Shown here in pieces: positions 17,069 through 27,013 of a stretch of DNA of 64,000 nucleotides. The notes under the pieces are model-generated. The model saw only the letters and a list, made by a program, of their open reading frames with translations. It was not told where the DNA came from and made no database searches. The translations under genes and the position numbers were made by a program. Position 1 is the first letter of the stretch. Each line of letters begins with the position of its first letter. The DNA is from JANJUO01 sp942492935 (GTDB lineage Bacteria > Bacteroidota > Ignavibacteria > Kapaibacteriales > UBA2268): NCBI GenBank assembly GCA_942492935.1, contig OW818654.1, forward strand, positions 3,472,001-3,536,000. The letters are read 5' to 3'.

Positions 17069-18448
17069 ATGTTACAAAAAACAAAAACAAGAGCTTGGCT
17101 CTTATCGGTGGTGCTAATGGTTTGCACTACAAATATTTTATTGTTTTCACAGGAGAACAATAAAGAAGAAGTATTATTTAACAGTAGTTTTGTGAAACTG
17201 TGGGAATTACAACTACCCGGTTCTCATGATAAGTACGATACAGATTGGATTTTTTCACATGGGAATAAATATCTGTTCGGATCTAGTAATGGATTTCAAG
17301 CAACGGATACAAATACAATTTATAAATTTGATGCTAAAACAGGTAAATTATTGAAAATCTATCCACATTTTTATAAATGGGAACTTGTTAATTTTCAAGT
17401 TTCCAAGAAATATAATTATTTGATATCGTATGGAAATGGTTTGAAAATAATGAATATTGATTCAGACTCTATTTTATATGAATTTAAAGGCATTAATGAT
17501 AGAGATAGGATAAGAAATGTTTTAATTTCTGAAAATGATTCTTTAATGTTTTTTAATAGATCTTTGTTTTCTGAAGGGGTGGATAATATTGCTGACTCTA
17601 TATATGTGATGCGGCTATCTGATTTGAAAATGATAAAAATAATAGGAGATAGAAGAGATAATCAACTAACGAATACGGTTAGTCTTTTAGGATTTTCAAA
17701 TGATTTGAAATATTTATATATCTATTCAAGGGATCGTTGGGATTTTTTCCCAAGTATGATTTTGAAATATGATGTTGAAAAGGATTCGATTATTGATTCT
17801 TTAAACATACAAGTAGGTGATAGAATATTGACAAAAAAAGGGAAACTATTCATTTCTCAACCTGACAATAAGCTATTATGGATAGATTGTAATAGTAAAG
17901 AAAAAATGACAAAGAATTATATTACAGATAGCAGTTGGATATTACAATTTTATATTTATAATATGAGAATTGATGGCAAGGAAAAATATTTATTTGTTGG
18001 TACAAATAAAGGAACAGAAAGAATTTATTCAGTAGAAACATTGGAGCTATTACTAGAAAGAGAAAAACAATATTTCGCAGACTATAATATTGTGCAAGAA
18101 ATAAGTAGTGATAATAGTATGATAATTGAAGCACAATATCCTAAATTAATTTGTTATTCAATGAATCCAGATAGTATCTTATCATCAATACAAACAACAA
18201 ATTTTCAAACAAAAATAAATATTCAAAATGACAATTTAATAATAAATGATTCTGAATTTATTGGTCAACAATTGAAATGCGAATTGAGCGATATTAATGG
18301 AAAAATGATAGAACAGTTTGATATAGCAATAACTAAAGAAAGAGCTGAATATTTATTACCTATACAAAATCTACCAAACGGTTTGTATTTACTAAACATT
18401 CGTACAAATAATTTTAATCAAACTTTCAAGATATTGAAGGATAATTAA
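17069..18448 (+). CDS. Secreted beta-propeller-like protein with T9SS sorting domain
   Basis: 459 residues from the ATG at 17069, chosen because AGGAG lies seven bases before it and the signal peptide (MLQKTKTRAWLLSVVLMVCTTNILLFSQ) starts there; an upstream in-frame start would read through a palindromic element. The middle consists of repeated short strands of WD40/quinoprotein type (KLLKIYPHFYKW, NYLISYGNGLKIMNID, GKEKYLFVGTN). The last ~80 residues (LKCELSDINGKMIEQ, LPNGLYLLNIRTNNFNQTFKIL) are a type A T9SS sorting domain, so it should be exported and attached outside the cell. The start region is nearly identical to that of the gene at 46083. It is followed one base later by the next gene. 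Confidence 0.8.
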   Translation: MLQKTKTRAWLLSVVLMVCTTNILLFSQENNKEEVLFNSSFVKLWELQLPGSHDKYDTDWIFSHGNKYLFGSSNGFQATDTNTIYKFDAKTGKLLKIYPHFYKWELVNFQVSKKYNYLISYGNGLKIMNIDSDSILYEFKGINDRDRIRNVLISENDSLMFFNRSLFSEGVDNIADSIYVMRLSDLKMIKIIGDRRDNQLTNTVSLLGFSNDLKYLYIYSRDRWDFFPSMILKYDVEKDSIIDSLNIQVGDRILTKKGKLFISQPDNKLLWIDCNSKEKMTKNYITDSSWILQFYIYNMRIDGKEKYLFVGTNKGTERIYSVETLELLLEREKQYFADYNIVQEISSDNSMIIEAQYPKLICYSMNPDSILSSIQTTNFQTKINIQNDNLIINDSEFIGQQLKCELSDINGKMIEQFDIAITKERAEYLLPIQNLPNGLYLLNIRTNNFNQTFKILKDN

Positions 18449-18449
18449 T

Positions 18450-21400
18450 ATGAAAAAAATTATGTTTTTCTTAATAGTTGGTGCCATATTTTGCCAATCA
18501 CAAACTCAAAGAGTAGTTCAAGTACCATTTACATACAATGGTAGTCAGAATAATTACATCAATGCAAATGATACCAAATGGCAAATTAACCAATTTCAAT
18601 TTGGCTGGCATTGGGGCGGGAATAAATCTATCAATAAAGCTTTGGGTTTTAATCAATCTCATTCTACAATGAATTCAGCAATTGATTTTACAAACAATAC
18701 TAACATTACTTATGTTGATAAAGGTAAATTAGGTGGTGATTGTCGAGTCGGTTCTTATACTAATGCAATAGCTGTAGAATGGGAAGCGGCTCTTAAAATA
18801 AATGAACAAGAATTAGGTTTAGTTCAGGATATTAAGGATGCAAATAATAATATAATTATGGATAGAGAAAAACCAGTTTTTGGTTTTATGAACCAAATTG
18901 GTACAGTAGCATCTGAAACAGTAAATAATCAAACAAATGCCGTGCTTAAATTAAACACAAATTTAGTAAGTGACCCCCAAAATCCACCTATTGTACTTTC
19001 GAATAACTGGCCTAATAACAATATAAGAAAAAATCAAATAATTATTGATCCAAAAGATGCACCTTGGGAAATGTCAATAGCAAAACAAAGGGAGCATTTT
19101 GGTTATGAATTTTATTTATCTATTCATATAAGAAGAGATGATTTGAATGACAATCTACAAAACAGCAATGCTGTATTAGAAATTAAATTACCATACTATC
19201 CAAAGAACGCTCCTGGTTCTTATATTATTTTCTCAGAATTACCCTTTGATAATCCAACAGAATTTGAAATACATAACAATAAAGGTAGAAGACAAAAAAG
19301 ATACAAGCCAGATCCTTTGGATAATGCACTCCGTATAACAAAAAATATGCTACCATTGAATAACGAATATATAACTATCAATGCTTTTTTTGAATGTAAT
19401 GGTTTAAAAGAAGATATTTACCCCAATGATACACTAATTGAACCAGAAATAAATATCGAAGTAAAATATTTGGGAAATTGCAATATTGCGATAGACTGGA
19501 TAAGAATTGAAAGCCCAATTGCTCATAAATTATTCTGGGGGGATTATAATGCTGAGATAATAACAGAAGTACAAAATGTTATTAATCAGTACGAAGATAA
19601 TTCTTTCGTTTCAAAAGATGTATTTTTGAAGAGAATCTATTTGAGAGATGAAGCACATTTTGAATATTGGAAAGCAACAAAATACTTTAATGAATTAGTT
19701 GGAAATATTGGAACTTATGCAATGGGTGCGTTGATGCCAAGGTTGTTCGAAAGATATGTAAATCCTCCAGAATTCTGGGTAGAAATGTATAGTAAACATG
19801 GTTGGATTGCTCAGCCATATACAAGATATGGTTATAATGGTTTGCTAAGAGGGTTCTTATATCCACCAATTACTCAAATAGATAGCTTGAAATCTCATTA
19901 TGAAACCTATCTATCAAATAATCAATCTTTTTTAACAACATTATCAAATCAATATAAAGGAGATGTAACAAGTAATATTCATGATTGGGGCGCTTCTATG
20001 AAGTGTTGGGATGAATACGCATTGAGACAATTTAATAAATATACACCTTCAGATTTTAGCAATGAATATATTGTTGATATGTTACAATCTAATAATTACT
20101 TATTTTCCGAAAAAAAATGGATAGGTCAGATATTTCTTGATACACAATGGGGTAAAATTGAAAATACCACGTATGCTCCTACAGTTCTTCAAAGTTCTCA
20201 TAGTGAATTACTAAAAATGAATTGCTTTAGAAATATATTATACGGTGCAAAAGGACTTCTATTTGATGGCGATATTGGTCAAATTACTTACATTATTCAA
20301 ACAAAATTATTTTCAAATTTGGATATAATAAATGAAAAAAAACTATTAGATGATAGATATGATGCTGATAGTCCAAATTTCGATTCGAATGTTTTTCTGA
20401 ATGATGATGATTTAGGTCGTGATTTTATTGATGGTGATTATATCATAAAGGGCGCTATTTCAATAAATCTAAATGACCCTTCAATTTTTGATAAAATTGG
20501 TTTTCAGCAAAGTGCAAATGTAAAAAGTACAAGAATGCATATTGGAAGCAAATCAAATAGATTATTGCTCAAGGAAATAAATAATTATGTAAAAGCAAAT
20601 GAAGATGACTTAATGAAGTTAAAATTAGTTTCATTTATCAATAAAGGTTTTACTTGGAATTATAATCAAGACCCAAGTATAGAAACAGATGATGTAATGA
20701 GTCAATTTGTACATTTGGGACGTGAATATTGGAAAACAAGACCATTGAATAGGGTTAAAGATGGGGAACCTTATTATGAAAATGAAACAGAAGAAGATTC
20801 AAGTTTCTATTCAGTTACTATGTTGAAACATTCGGATAATCCAGAAATGGATGATATCTTTTATATTGGTGTTGCAAATGAAAGAACAGACCCTTTAATA
20901 TACATTAACAATCAAATTGATGTGAATGAACCAAATAGCCATCTTCTATTTCTTACAACTGCGGAATTTAATGAACTTTGTTTAAATGGTGGCAATAATC
21001 CTGAATCTAATGTTTATAAATCTGCTTCTGAATGGCAATCTTACAAGTACAAACAATTGGGTGCAAGGGAAATCACTATACCATTTAATTACAAACGAAC
21101 TGCAAATGATAAATTCTGTTTGTTGAGAGTTACAGAACTTGCTGGTATGGATAGCACAATTGGAACTTGGCAATTCAGACATAATGTAGATACAGTGATT
21201 GCACAAGATGCAAGTATATCTGTAAATTTTTTACCTGGGGAAGGCAAACTGTTCCGTATTGAAATAATTGAACCTGATTCTGTAAATGGTTATTTGGCAC
21301 ATTCAAATCAAACAAAAATGGTAGCTCACAATGAACTTGACGCATCTGGAAGTGAAACAGAAAATATAAGATACCATCTTGTTTATCACAAGCCCGATCC

Positions 21401-23576
21401 AGAACGCAACAATTTATCAACAGTATATTATGTGAGAAGTCAAGTAGTAAGCCCATCGGATAAGAATAAACAAATAATATGGGAACAACCTATAAAGGTT
21501 TCCAACACAGTATTTCAATATCAACAAGTATCTCCACCTGAAATTTTGACTGCTGTTAATTTGGATTGCTACTACCCATCGCTTACTGTAAGAAAAGTTG
21601 GTAATGGATTAAAAGCATTTATTGTATATCAGGCAAAATTGCCGTACATTGGAATTTGTCTCTTACCTTGCATTATTCAATGTTCTGGATTAAAGAATCC
21701 AATAATTGAAACACAATTAGATTTAGATGAAGATAATATTCTTTTACCAATTACAAGTGAAGTAATAGTTCCTTATGTTAACGGAGATAATCAGGATATT
21801 TTTATTAATCCGGTAATCAGTTCAGCAGCTAATGGCAATTATTATGCTTGGGCTGATTCAAGTTGTGGTATAGGAATTGGCTTTAAGCCAATTACTGTAA
21901 ATGGTCCATTAACAACCAAGAAATATATAAAAGCCGAATATACTGGGAACGCATATAAAAATGCTTATCATCCTTCTCTAAATCCTTATATGAATGAAAA
22001 TGATTCAGAAGTTCCATTAGTTTGGGAACAGGAATTTTTTAATACTAATTCTAATAAAAATATCAATTATACAATACTAAAAATAGATCAATCAGGCAAT
22101 ATAACCAATTACGTTCAACCAAATTTGTTGAATCAAAATCCAGTAGCTGTAAACTTAACTAATTCTATCTGGGAATTAGAAACAGCAAATTGCTTAAATA
22201 CATTTCCTGTTGTACAAAGAACATACGACGTCAATAATAATATGTATCATGATAATATTCTTTGGAATAGCAATGGAGTTTTTCATTCTTCAATTGTTAG
22301 AAGAAATATTATAAAGTGGAATGATTTTGCATTTGTGTTTAATAAATCAAAAATCTTTGAAGGAGTTAAGATTTTTTTTCCGATTCCATTTCTAATAATA
22401 GCTAATCACGTTAATGTTGCACAGTCCAGCTCAATCAAATATACAAATAATGAAAGAACAAACAAGATAAATAATTATATATCAATTGATTATGATATTT
22501 ATAATTCACTGACATTTTTTGATGGTATTAAATCACTTGTTCTAAACCAAAATTCAATGTTAACAAATTCAAATTTTAAATACAATACACCAATATTTCT
22601 AACATCGACAAACTTGAAAGGTAGATATCCACAATTATCAAAATCCTTTTCTCCATCTGGTAATGATACATGGAAAAATAGAAGGGTAAATGAATTACCA
22701 AGAGAACCATTTCCATTGATAGTTGAAAATGCAAAAACATTCTTGAGAACTTCAGAAGAAGAAGCTATTCCAGATGCAATGTTTGGATATGAATCATACA
22801 GAACAAAACTCTTCATAGATTTGCCAAAATTAGATGATGAATATTTGTCAATAAATTTGCCATATACCGAAATAACGGATTCAATTTACGGAACAATAGT
22901 ATTAGAAAGTGAGAGTGATACTATTTATTCAGACTGGTTTACAGTTGGGAGTTCTGCAAATCTAATTATGAAAGTTGAAACACAAGATACAACATTCACA
23001 AAATTAGCGATTCAAAAACAAAGCGATAGTACATATCAAACATTAGGATTGCCATCAATTGGTTCAATGTTTGAATATCTTGGTGTTCTATATTATATTT
23101 TAGTAAATGGTCAAAACGAGCAATATCGCTTATGTTTAATTAACTTAGACACAGCCGCAAGATATGAAGAACGGTATTATGTTAATGGTTTGCCATTACA
23201 AGATACTGTTGAATTATCAAAAAAGAATGATATGGAAAAAAATAATTTCAAATTTGTAGCATTAAATCCGATAAGTAAGAACGAAAATATTCAAATCAAT
23301 ATTTATCCAAACCCTGCAGATGAGAAAATATACGTAAGTGCATATCTCCCAATAGAATATATAAAATCCAACAACCTCGAAAATAACCAGCTAACCTTGT
23401 CAATAGTTAATTCAATCGGTAGTGAAATTTACAATAGTGAAATCGCAGCCGGCGAAACAAAAGCAATAGAAACTAACACTTATTCAAACGGCATTTACTT
23501 TGTAAAAATTTCATTTAACAATGGAGCAAGCTCCATTGCTCCAATTCAAACAAAAATGTTTGTTATTAAAAGATAA
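18450..23576 (+). CDS. Very large T9SS-secreted surface protein of unknown function
   Basis: 1708 residues with a signal peptide (MKKIMFFLIVGAIFCQSQ). The C-terminal ~100 residues form a T9SS type A sorting domain (INIYPNPADEKIYVSA, NSIGSEIYNSEI, YSNGIYFVKISF, ending FVIKR). Residues ~30-380 look like a beta-rich carbohydrate- or lectin-type module, ~400-800 a mixed region with Trp-rich stretches (FLDTQWGKIENTTYAP, YGAKGLLFDGDIGQ) that could be a TIM-barrel-like enzyme, and ~900-1600 beta-rich. I do not recognise a catalytic family. It forms an operon with the preceding propeller gene and is followed by repeat modules Y2 and X2. Confidence 0.75.
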   Translation: MKKIMFFLIVGAIFCQSQTQRVVQVPFTYNGSQNNYINANDTKWQINQFQFGWHWGGNKSINKALGFNQSHSTMNSAIDFTNNTNITYVDKGKLGGDCRVGSYTNAIAVEWEAALKINEQELGLVQDIKDANNNIIMDREKPVFGFMNQIGTVASETVNNQTNAVLKLNTNLVSDPQNPPIVLSNNWPNNNIRKNQIIIDPKDAPWEMSIAKQREHFGYEFYLSIHIRRDDLNDNLQNSNAVLEIKLPYYPKNAPGSYIIFSELPFDNPTEFEIHNNKGRRQKRYKPDPLDNALRITKNMLPLNNEYITINAFFECNGLKEDIYPNDTLIEPEINIEVKYLGNCNIAIDWIRIESPIAHKLFWGDYNAEIITEVQNVINQYEDNSFVSKDVFLKRIYLRDEAHFEYWKATKYFNELVGNIGTYAMGALMPRLFERYVNPPEFWVEMYSKHGWIAQPYTRYGYNGLLRGFLYPPITQIDSLKSHYETYLSNNQSFLTTLSNQYKGDVTSNIHDWGASMKCWDEYALRQFNKYTPSDFSNEYIVDMLQSNNYLFSEKKWIGQIFLDTQWGKIENTTYAPTVLQSSHSELLKMNCFRNILYGAKGLLFDGDIGQITYIIQTKLFSNLDIINEKKLLDDRYDADSPNFDSNVFLNDDDLGRDFIDGDYIIKGAISINLNDPSIFDKIGFQQSANVKSTRMHIGSKSNRLLLKEINNYVKANEDDLMKLKLVSFINKGFTWNYNQDPSIETDDVMSQFVHLGREYWKTRPLNRVKDGEPYYENETEEDSSFYSVTMLKHSDNPEMDDIFYIGVANERTDPLIYINNQIDVNEPNSHLLFLTTAEFNELCLNGGNNPESNVYKSASEWQSYKYKQLGAREITIPFNYKRTANDKFCLLRVTELAGMDSTIGTWQFRHNVDTVIAQDASISVNFLPGEGKLFRIEIIEPDSVNGYLAHSNQTKMVAHNELDASGSETENIRYHLVYHKPDPERNNLSTVYYVRSQVVSPSDKNKQIIWEQPIKVSNTVFQYQQVSPPEILTAVNLDCYYPSLTVRKVGNGLKAFIVYQAKLPYIGICLLPCIIQCSGLKNPIIETQLDLDEDNILLPITSEVIVPYVNGDNQDIFINPVISSAANGNYYAWADSSCGIGIGFKPITVNGPLTTKKYIKAEYTGNAYKNAYHPSLNPYMNENDSEVPLVWEQEFFNTNSNKNINYTILKIDQSGNITNYVQPNLLNQNPVAVNLTNSIWELETANCLNTFPVVQRTYDVNNNMYHDNILWNSNGVFHSSIVRRNIIKWNDFAFVFNKSKIFEGVKIFFPIPFLIIANHVNVAQSSSIKYTNNERTNKINNYISIDYDIYNSLTFFDGIKSLVLNQNSMLTNSNFKYNTPIFLTSTNLKGRYPQLSKSFSPSGNDTWKNRRVNELPREPFPLIVENAKTFLRTSEEEAIPDAMFGYESYRTKLFIDLPKLDDEYLSINLPYTEITDSIYGTIVLESESDTIYSDWFTVGSSANLIMKVETQDTTFTKLAIQKQSDSTYQTLGLPSIGSMFEYLGVLYYILVNGQNEQYRLCLINLDTAARYEERYYVNGLPLQDTVELSKKNDMEKNNFKFVALNPISKNENIQINIYPNPADEKIYVSAYLPIEYIKSNNLENNQLTLSIVNSIGSEIYNSEIAAGETKAIETNTYSNGIYFVKISFNNGASSIAPIQTKMFVIKR

Positions 23577-23640
23577 ATAGTGAGAATAAATGGACTCTGC
23601 TTTTTGAGGTGGAGACCAACATTAAAAAATTTCTCCTTAT

Positions 23641-23975
23641 TCTTTAAGAAATGTTGATGACTTATGTGTTATTATATATTTGGTTATTGCAAATTTGAAA
23701 AAAGTATTTGAAATTTTGTTTGGAACGACTTTGCACTTTCAATTGTAAATAAAATTTAACTTTTTTTAAACTCACAAAATTCCTATAAATTTTGAAAATA
23801 TTTTAAAAATATTTTATTTTTCGTAAGTTGTTATATAATATAGATTTAGATAATAATCAGGAAATATTTCACAAAAAAAAACGAAAAAAAGTGAAAAAAT
23901 CTTGTCCTATTTGAGCAGTTGGTGGCGTTATACTATTGTGAGTGGACAAATTTGAAAAAAGTTTTTTTTAATTTA
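23641..23975 (+). repeat. Repeat modules Y2 (23641-23750) and X2 (23776-23975)
   Basis: The same two modules as at 16548-16860 but in the order Y then X, so they bracket the two-gene operon as X-Y-genes-Y-X in a common orientation. X2 runs up to the sigma factor start and ends with gttgtgagtggacaaatttg plus A- and T-runs. No gene seen within it. Confidence 0.65.
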
Positions 23976-23990
23976 GAAAAAAGCAAAAAT

Positions 23991-24587
23991 ATGAATGATT
24001 TTAGCAGATATGAAGATAAAGAATTAATCACAATATTTAATGATATCCCACAATATCGCAATGATATTTTTAATGAATTGTACTTAAGATATTCGGAAAA
24101 ATTAAAATCTTATTGCAGATACAAAACAAAAACAATTGAAGATTCTAAGGAATTATTCCAAGAAACTTGGATTAAATTTCATCAATATTTGATTAAAGAG
24201 CAAAAGTTTGTAAAACTTCCATCTTATTTATATGTTGTTGCTAACAATATTCTTAAAAGCAAATTTAGAACTAAAAAGAAGAACATTCTGATTTATAAAT
24301 TCAATGTCATATACGATTTGATTGTTGATACTTTTGATTTACATTCGAATATTGAAACCGAAGATTTGATGAAATTTATAATGAAAGCAATTGAAGAATT
24401 AGACGAAAAATATCAAGAAGTTTTCATATTGAAGTGGATAAGTGGATTGGAATATAAGGAGATAGCAGAAATACAGAATGAAAATATTGATTGTATAAGA
24501 AAGAGATGCCAAAGATCTTTATCCAAAGTGCTGATAAATTTAGAACCAATAATCAATGAAATTCACAATACAAAGGAGTTAAAATAA
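23991..24587 (+). CDS. ECF-type sigma-70 family factor
   Basis: 198 residues from ATG 23991; an upstream in-frame start would extend into the repeat module and is less likely. Sigma region 2 is seen in ELYLRYSEKLKSYCRYK and ELFQETWIKFHQY, and region 4 in ELDEKYQEVFILKWISGLEYKEIA followed by the recognition helix (CIRKRCQRSLSKV). It should direct RNA polymerase to a small regulon. The next gene begins directly after its stop and encodes an anti-sigma-like membrane protein, the usual arrangement. The neighbouring cysteine-rich and T9SS genes are likely targets, but that is inference. Confidence 0.85.
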   Translation: MNDFSRYEDKELITIFNDIPQYRNDIFNELYLRYSEKLKSYCRYKTKTIEDSKELFQETWIKFHQYLIKEQKFVKLPSYLYVVANNILKSKFRTKKKNILIYKFNVIYDLIVDTFDLHSNIETEDLMKFIMKAIEELDEKYQEVFILKWISGLEYKEIAEIQNENIDCIRKRCQRSLSKVLINLEPIINEIHNTKELK

Positions 24588-25811
24588 ATGGAAAGAGAAG
24601 AACTATATATAGAATTTGTTGATGGAACACTTGACACAGATTCTGAACTTGAGTTTGCACAGAAATTTACAACTGATGAGAGTTTCAGGAGTGGTTTTAG
24701 AGCATACTTAAAATTAATCAATACGATTAATAAAAACACTAGAAGTTATGGTCCAACGTTAGAAGAAACTAATCAGCTATTTACAAAGTTGGGTTATACT
24801 ACTCCAATATTACTTGCTCCGGCTCATACAAATACGAAAAAGAAAGGAAAATTCCTACTTTTTTCAAAATATTTTACAACTGTGATTCTATCGTCAATAA
24901 TCACAATTTTGCTGTTGGGAATATATAAAGATGATAACTATGTGAAATTTGGATCTAAACAACTTAATAAATCTGAAAATGGGTTGGCAGAAAAGAATAA
25001 TCCAGCAATAAGCACAATCCAAAGAGAAGGTGAATTATCAAAATTCAAATCGAATAATTTGAAAAGTAATGAAAATGATGAAGAATCAAGTAATTCTACA
25101 GATATTCATCATAATATTAAGTTATTTGAAAATAATAATTTAAATACCGATACTTCAAATTTTTCGAATAAAAATATTGACAGATTAGAATATTTAGATA
25201 TTGCTTTGACAAATAACCAAATACCAATCACAAATCTATTCAATCAAACAAATAGAGATTATTATCAAAATACACCCATAAACGAATTATTTAATATTAG
25301 TTCAGAACCCCAAAATATTAAAATTGAGAATAATTTTATAATTGAATTCAAGAATTCGCCAACTTTGTTTTTTAATCCACCAAAAGTTAATCCAAATAAT
25401 TTAAATGAATTTAATAATATTGATCTGTCAATTTTATATCAATTATCAAGAAATATAAGCATGGGTTTGAATTTAAAACAAGAAACATTTTATCTGGACT
25501 ATGATGGAATAGATAACACAGGCAAAGAATATCAAACCTATCAACATCCTAATCTTACATCTATTGGATTAATATCAAGATATAAACCTTTTAAAATTGC
25601 ACAGAATTTTGAACCGATTATTCAAATTTGTTTAAGTATAAATAATAATGGACTAATCACAAGGGAATTGATTGGTTTGGAGTATTATCCTGTAGATAAT
25701 TTTTACTTTATAATAGGTACTGAAATCAATCAATTTTTCTTTCAGCATCAAAAAAAATTATTTAATGCAAATAAAATCAGTTTAAATTATGGAATTGGAG
25801 TTAAATTATGA
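24588..25811 (+). CDS. Anti-sigma-factor-like inner-membrane protein with beta-rich C-terminus
   Basis: 407 residues. Residues 1-80 are an acidic helical domain resembling anti-sigma N-terminal regions (LYIEFVDGTLDTDSELEFAQKF), without the zinc-binding His/Cys set. One transmembrane segment lies at about 91-113, then an Asn/Ser-rich linker. The last ~160 residues look like alternating strands of an outer-membrane barrel (ISMGLNLKQETFYLDYDG, IIGTEINQFFF), as in porin-like domains. This combination would place a sensor domain in the periplasm. The gene starts one base after the sigma gene and overlaps the next by ATGA, so the three are translationally coupled. Confidence 0.65.
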   Translation: MEREELYIEFVDGTLDTDSELEFAQKFTTDESFRSGFRAYLKLINTINKNTRSYGPTLEETNQLFTKLGYTTPILLAPAHTNTKKKGKFLLFSKYFTTVILSSIITILLLGIYKDDNYVKFGSKQLNKSENGLAEKNNPAISTIQREGELSKFKSNNLKSNENDEESSNSTDIHHNIKLFENNNLNTDTSNFSNKNIDRLEYLDIALTNNQIPITNLFNQTNRDYYQNTPINELFNISSEPQNIKIENNFIIEFKNSPTLFFNPPKVNPNNLNEFNNIDLSILYQLSRNISMGLNLKQETFYLDYDGIDNTGKEYQTYQHPNLTSIGLISRYKPFKIAQNFEPIIQICLSINNNGLITRELIGLEYYPVDNFYFIIGTEINQFFFQHQKKLFNANKISLNYGIGVKL

Positions 25812-26308
25812 AAAATAAATTACAAATATTGCAAATATTAATGATAATTATAATGACATTAATCATTGAATCCTGCTCTGATATTGTGGATAGCGACAAG
25901 AATAAAATCATTGAATTCAAAAACAAAGATGATGATTCAACAGATACAATCAAGCAAGATATATATTTTCGATTTGAAATTTATTCATTAGATTATCAAA
26001 TCAATGACACAACATTGCTTTGGACGATAGTTAAGCCAAACACCTTCGGACGTACATTTAATGTTGTAAATAAGAAATCAAAAGATAATTTTGTTATTAA
26101 TAGCATAAGTGTGCAAGATGGACAATATTTTGATGTTGTGTCATTATTACCATTGCCATATATACTTGAACCAAAAACAGTCAATTCAAAGCATGAACTT
26201 CTCGTAACATTGAATACTGAAAATCTCAGTAAAGGAATATATACAGATAAATTGATAATAAATAATGACCCTAATTTAGGATTTTATATTAGGGTAGAAG
26301 TAAAATAA
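25808..26308 (+). CDS. Lipoprotein, DUF1573/choice-of-anchor-like fold
   Basis: 166 residues with a lipoprotein signal ending IIESC (Cys23). After an Asp/Lys-rich linker the remaining ~110 residues form an immunoglobulin-like beta domain (TFNVVNKKSKDNFVINSISV, LEPKTVNSKHELLVTL, YTDKLIINNDPN) as in DUF1573-like or choice-of-anchor-D domains. Probably faces the periplasm or cell surface. ATGA overlap with the anti-sigma-like gene. Confidence 0.6.
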   Translation: MKNKLQILQILMIIIMTLIIESCSDIVDSDKNKIIEFKNKDDDSTDTIKQDIYFRFEIYSLDYQINDTTLLWTIVKPNTFGRTFNVVNKKSKDNFVINSISVQDGQYFDVVSLLPLPYILEPKTVNSKHELLVTLNTENLSKGIYTDKLIINNDPNLGFYIRVEVK

Positions 26309-26324
26309 ATTAATGGAGTTTTTC

Positions 26325-27002
26325 ATGAATCGTTTCTTTTTGAAAATCATAGTTTTAATTACAGTATTGATACTATCAAACTATGATTCATTATTTTCTC
26401 AAAGTATTTGTCCCCCTGAATCAGGATTAAATTGTACCCCATGGACAATGGGAACTTATCAAACAACCACAGAACAACCCGACTGTTTACTAACTGTAAA
26501 TTATCGTTGGAGAAATTGTAATGGAAATTATCAGATTTATATTGATAATTATACTTCACAAGGCAATTGTGAATATTTAAATCAGAGTTCTACATCATTT
26601 CAAGATTGGATTAATTTGGTATTAATTGAAGAGTTGATGAATCTTGAAGGTCAAGGTAGCCCTGCAAATTGTCCTGATTCAACAACCAAAGCTATTTTCT
26701 ATAGTGCAAGTTGTGGCTTATGGGTGAAATGTGAATATACAATTGATTCCACTAGTAGAGTATGTGATATAGATTGGCGAGGGGACTACCCTGATTATAG
26801 TTTAAATGGAGTAAGAAAACTAAAAATATGGCAATGGCAATCATGTGGATTAACCTGCTGCAAAAAGACATACTCAATTTGCAAATACTTTAATAGTACA
26901 AGCAATTCCTACGATTTGTATATAAATTCAGTAATGAAAGAGCAAATAGGTGTTTGTAGCAATCCAGAAAATTTCACACAACCGTGTGAAGAAGGGTGTT
27001 AG
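26325..27002 (+). CDS. Secreted cysteine-rich protein
   Basis: 225 residues from ATG 26325, preceded by GGAG at suitable distance. Signal peptide MNRFFLKIIVLITVLILSNYDSLFSQ. The mature part has about 17 cysteines and shares a domain with the protein at 28695: CLLTVNYRWRNC near its start, then SCGLWVKCEY, a Trp-rich strand (KIWQWQSCGLTCCKKTYSICK) and a Cys pair near the end. No T9SS tail of its own, but it is followed 12 bases later by a gene that has one. Function unknown; probably an extracellular disulfide-bonded protein made under the adjacent ECF sigma factor. Confidence 0.7.
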   Translation: MNRFFLKIIVLITVLILSNYDSLFSQSICPPESGLNCTPWTMGTYQTTTEQPDCLLTVNYRWRNCNGNYQIYIDNYTSQGNCEYLNQSSTSFQDWINLVLIEELMNLEGQGSPANCPDSTTKAIFYSASCGLWVKCEYTIDSTSRVCDIDWRGDYPDYSLNGVRKLKIWQWQSCGLTCCKKTYSICKYFNSTSNSYDLYINSVMKEQIGVCSNPENFTQPCEEGC

Positions 27003-27013
27003 GAGAAAAAAGG

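Noticed and set aside
16930..17160. Minus-strand frame containing CGSIGACPNE-type residues
   Set aside because: No gene context; it is the palindromic element read on its other strand, informative only as a repeat.
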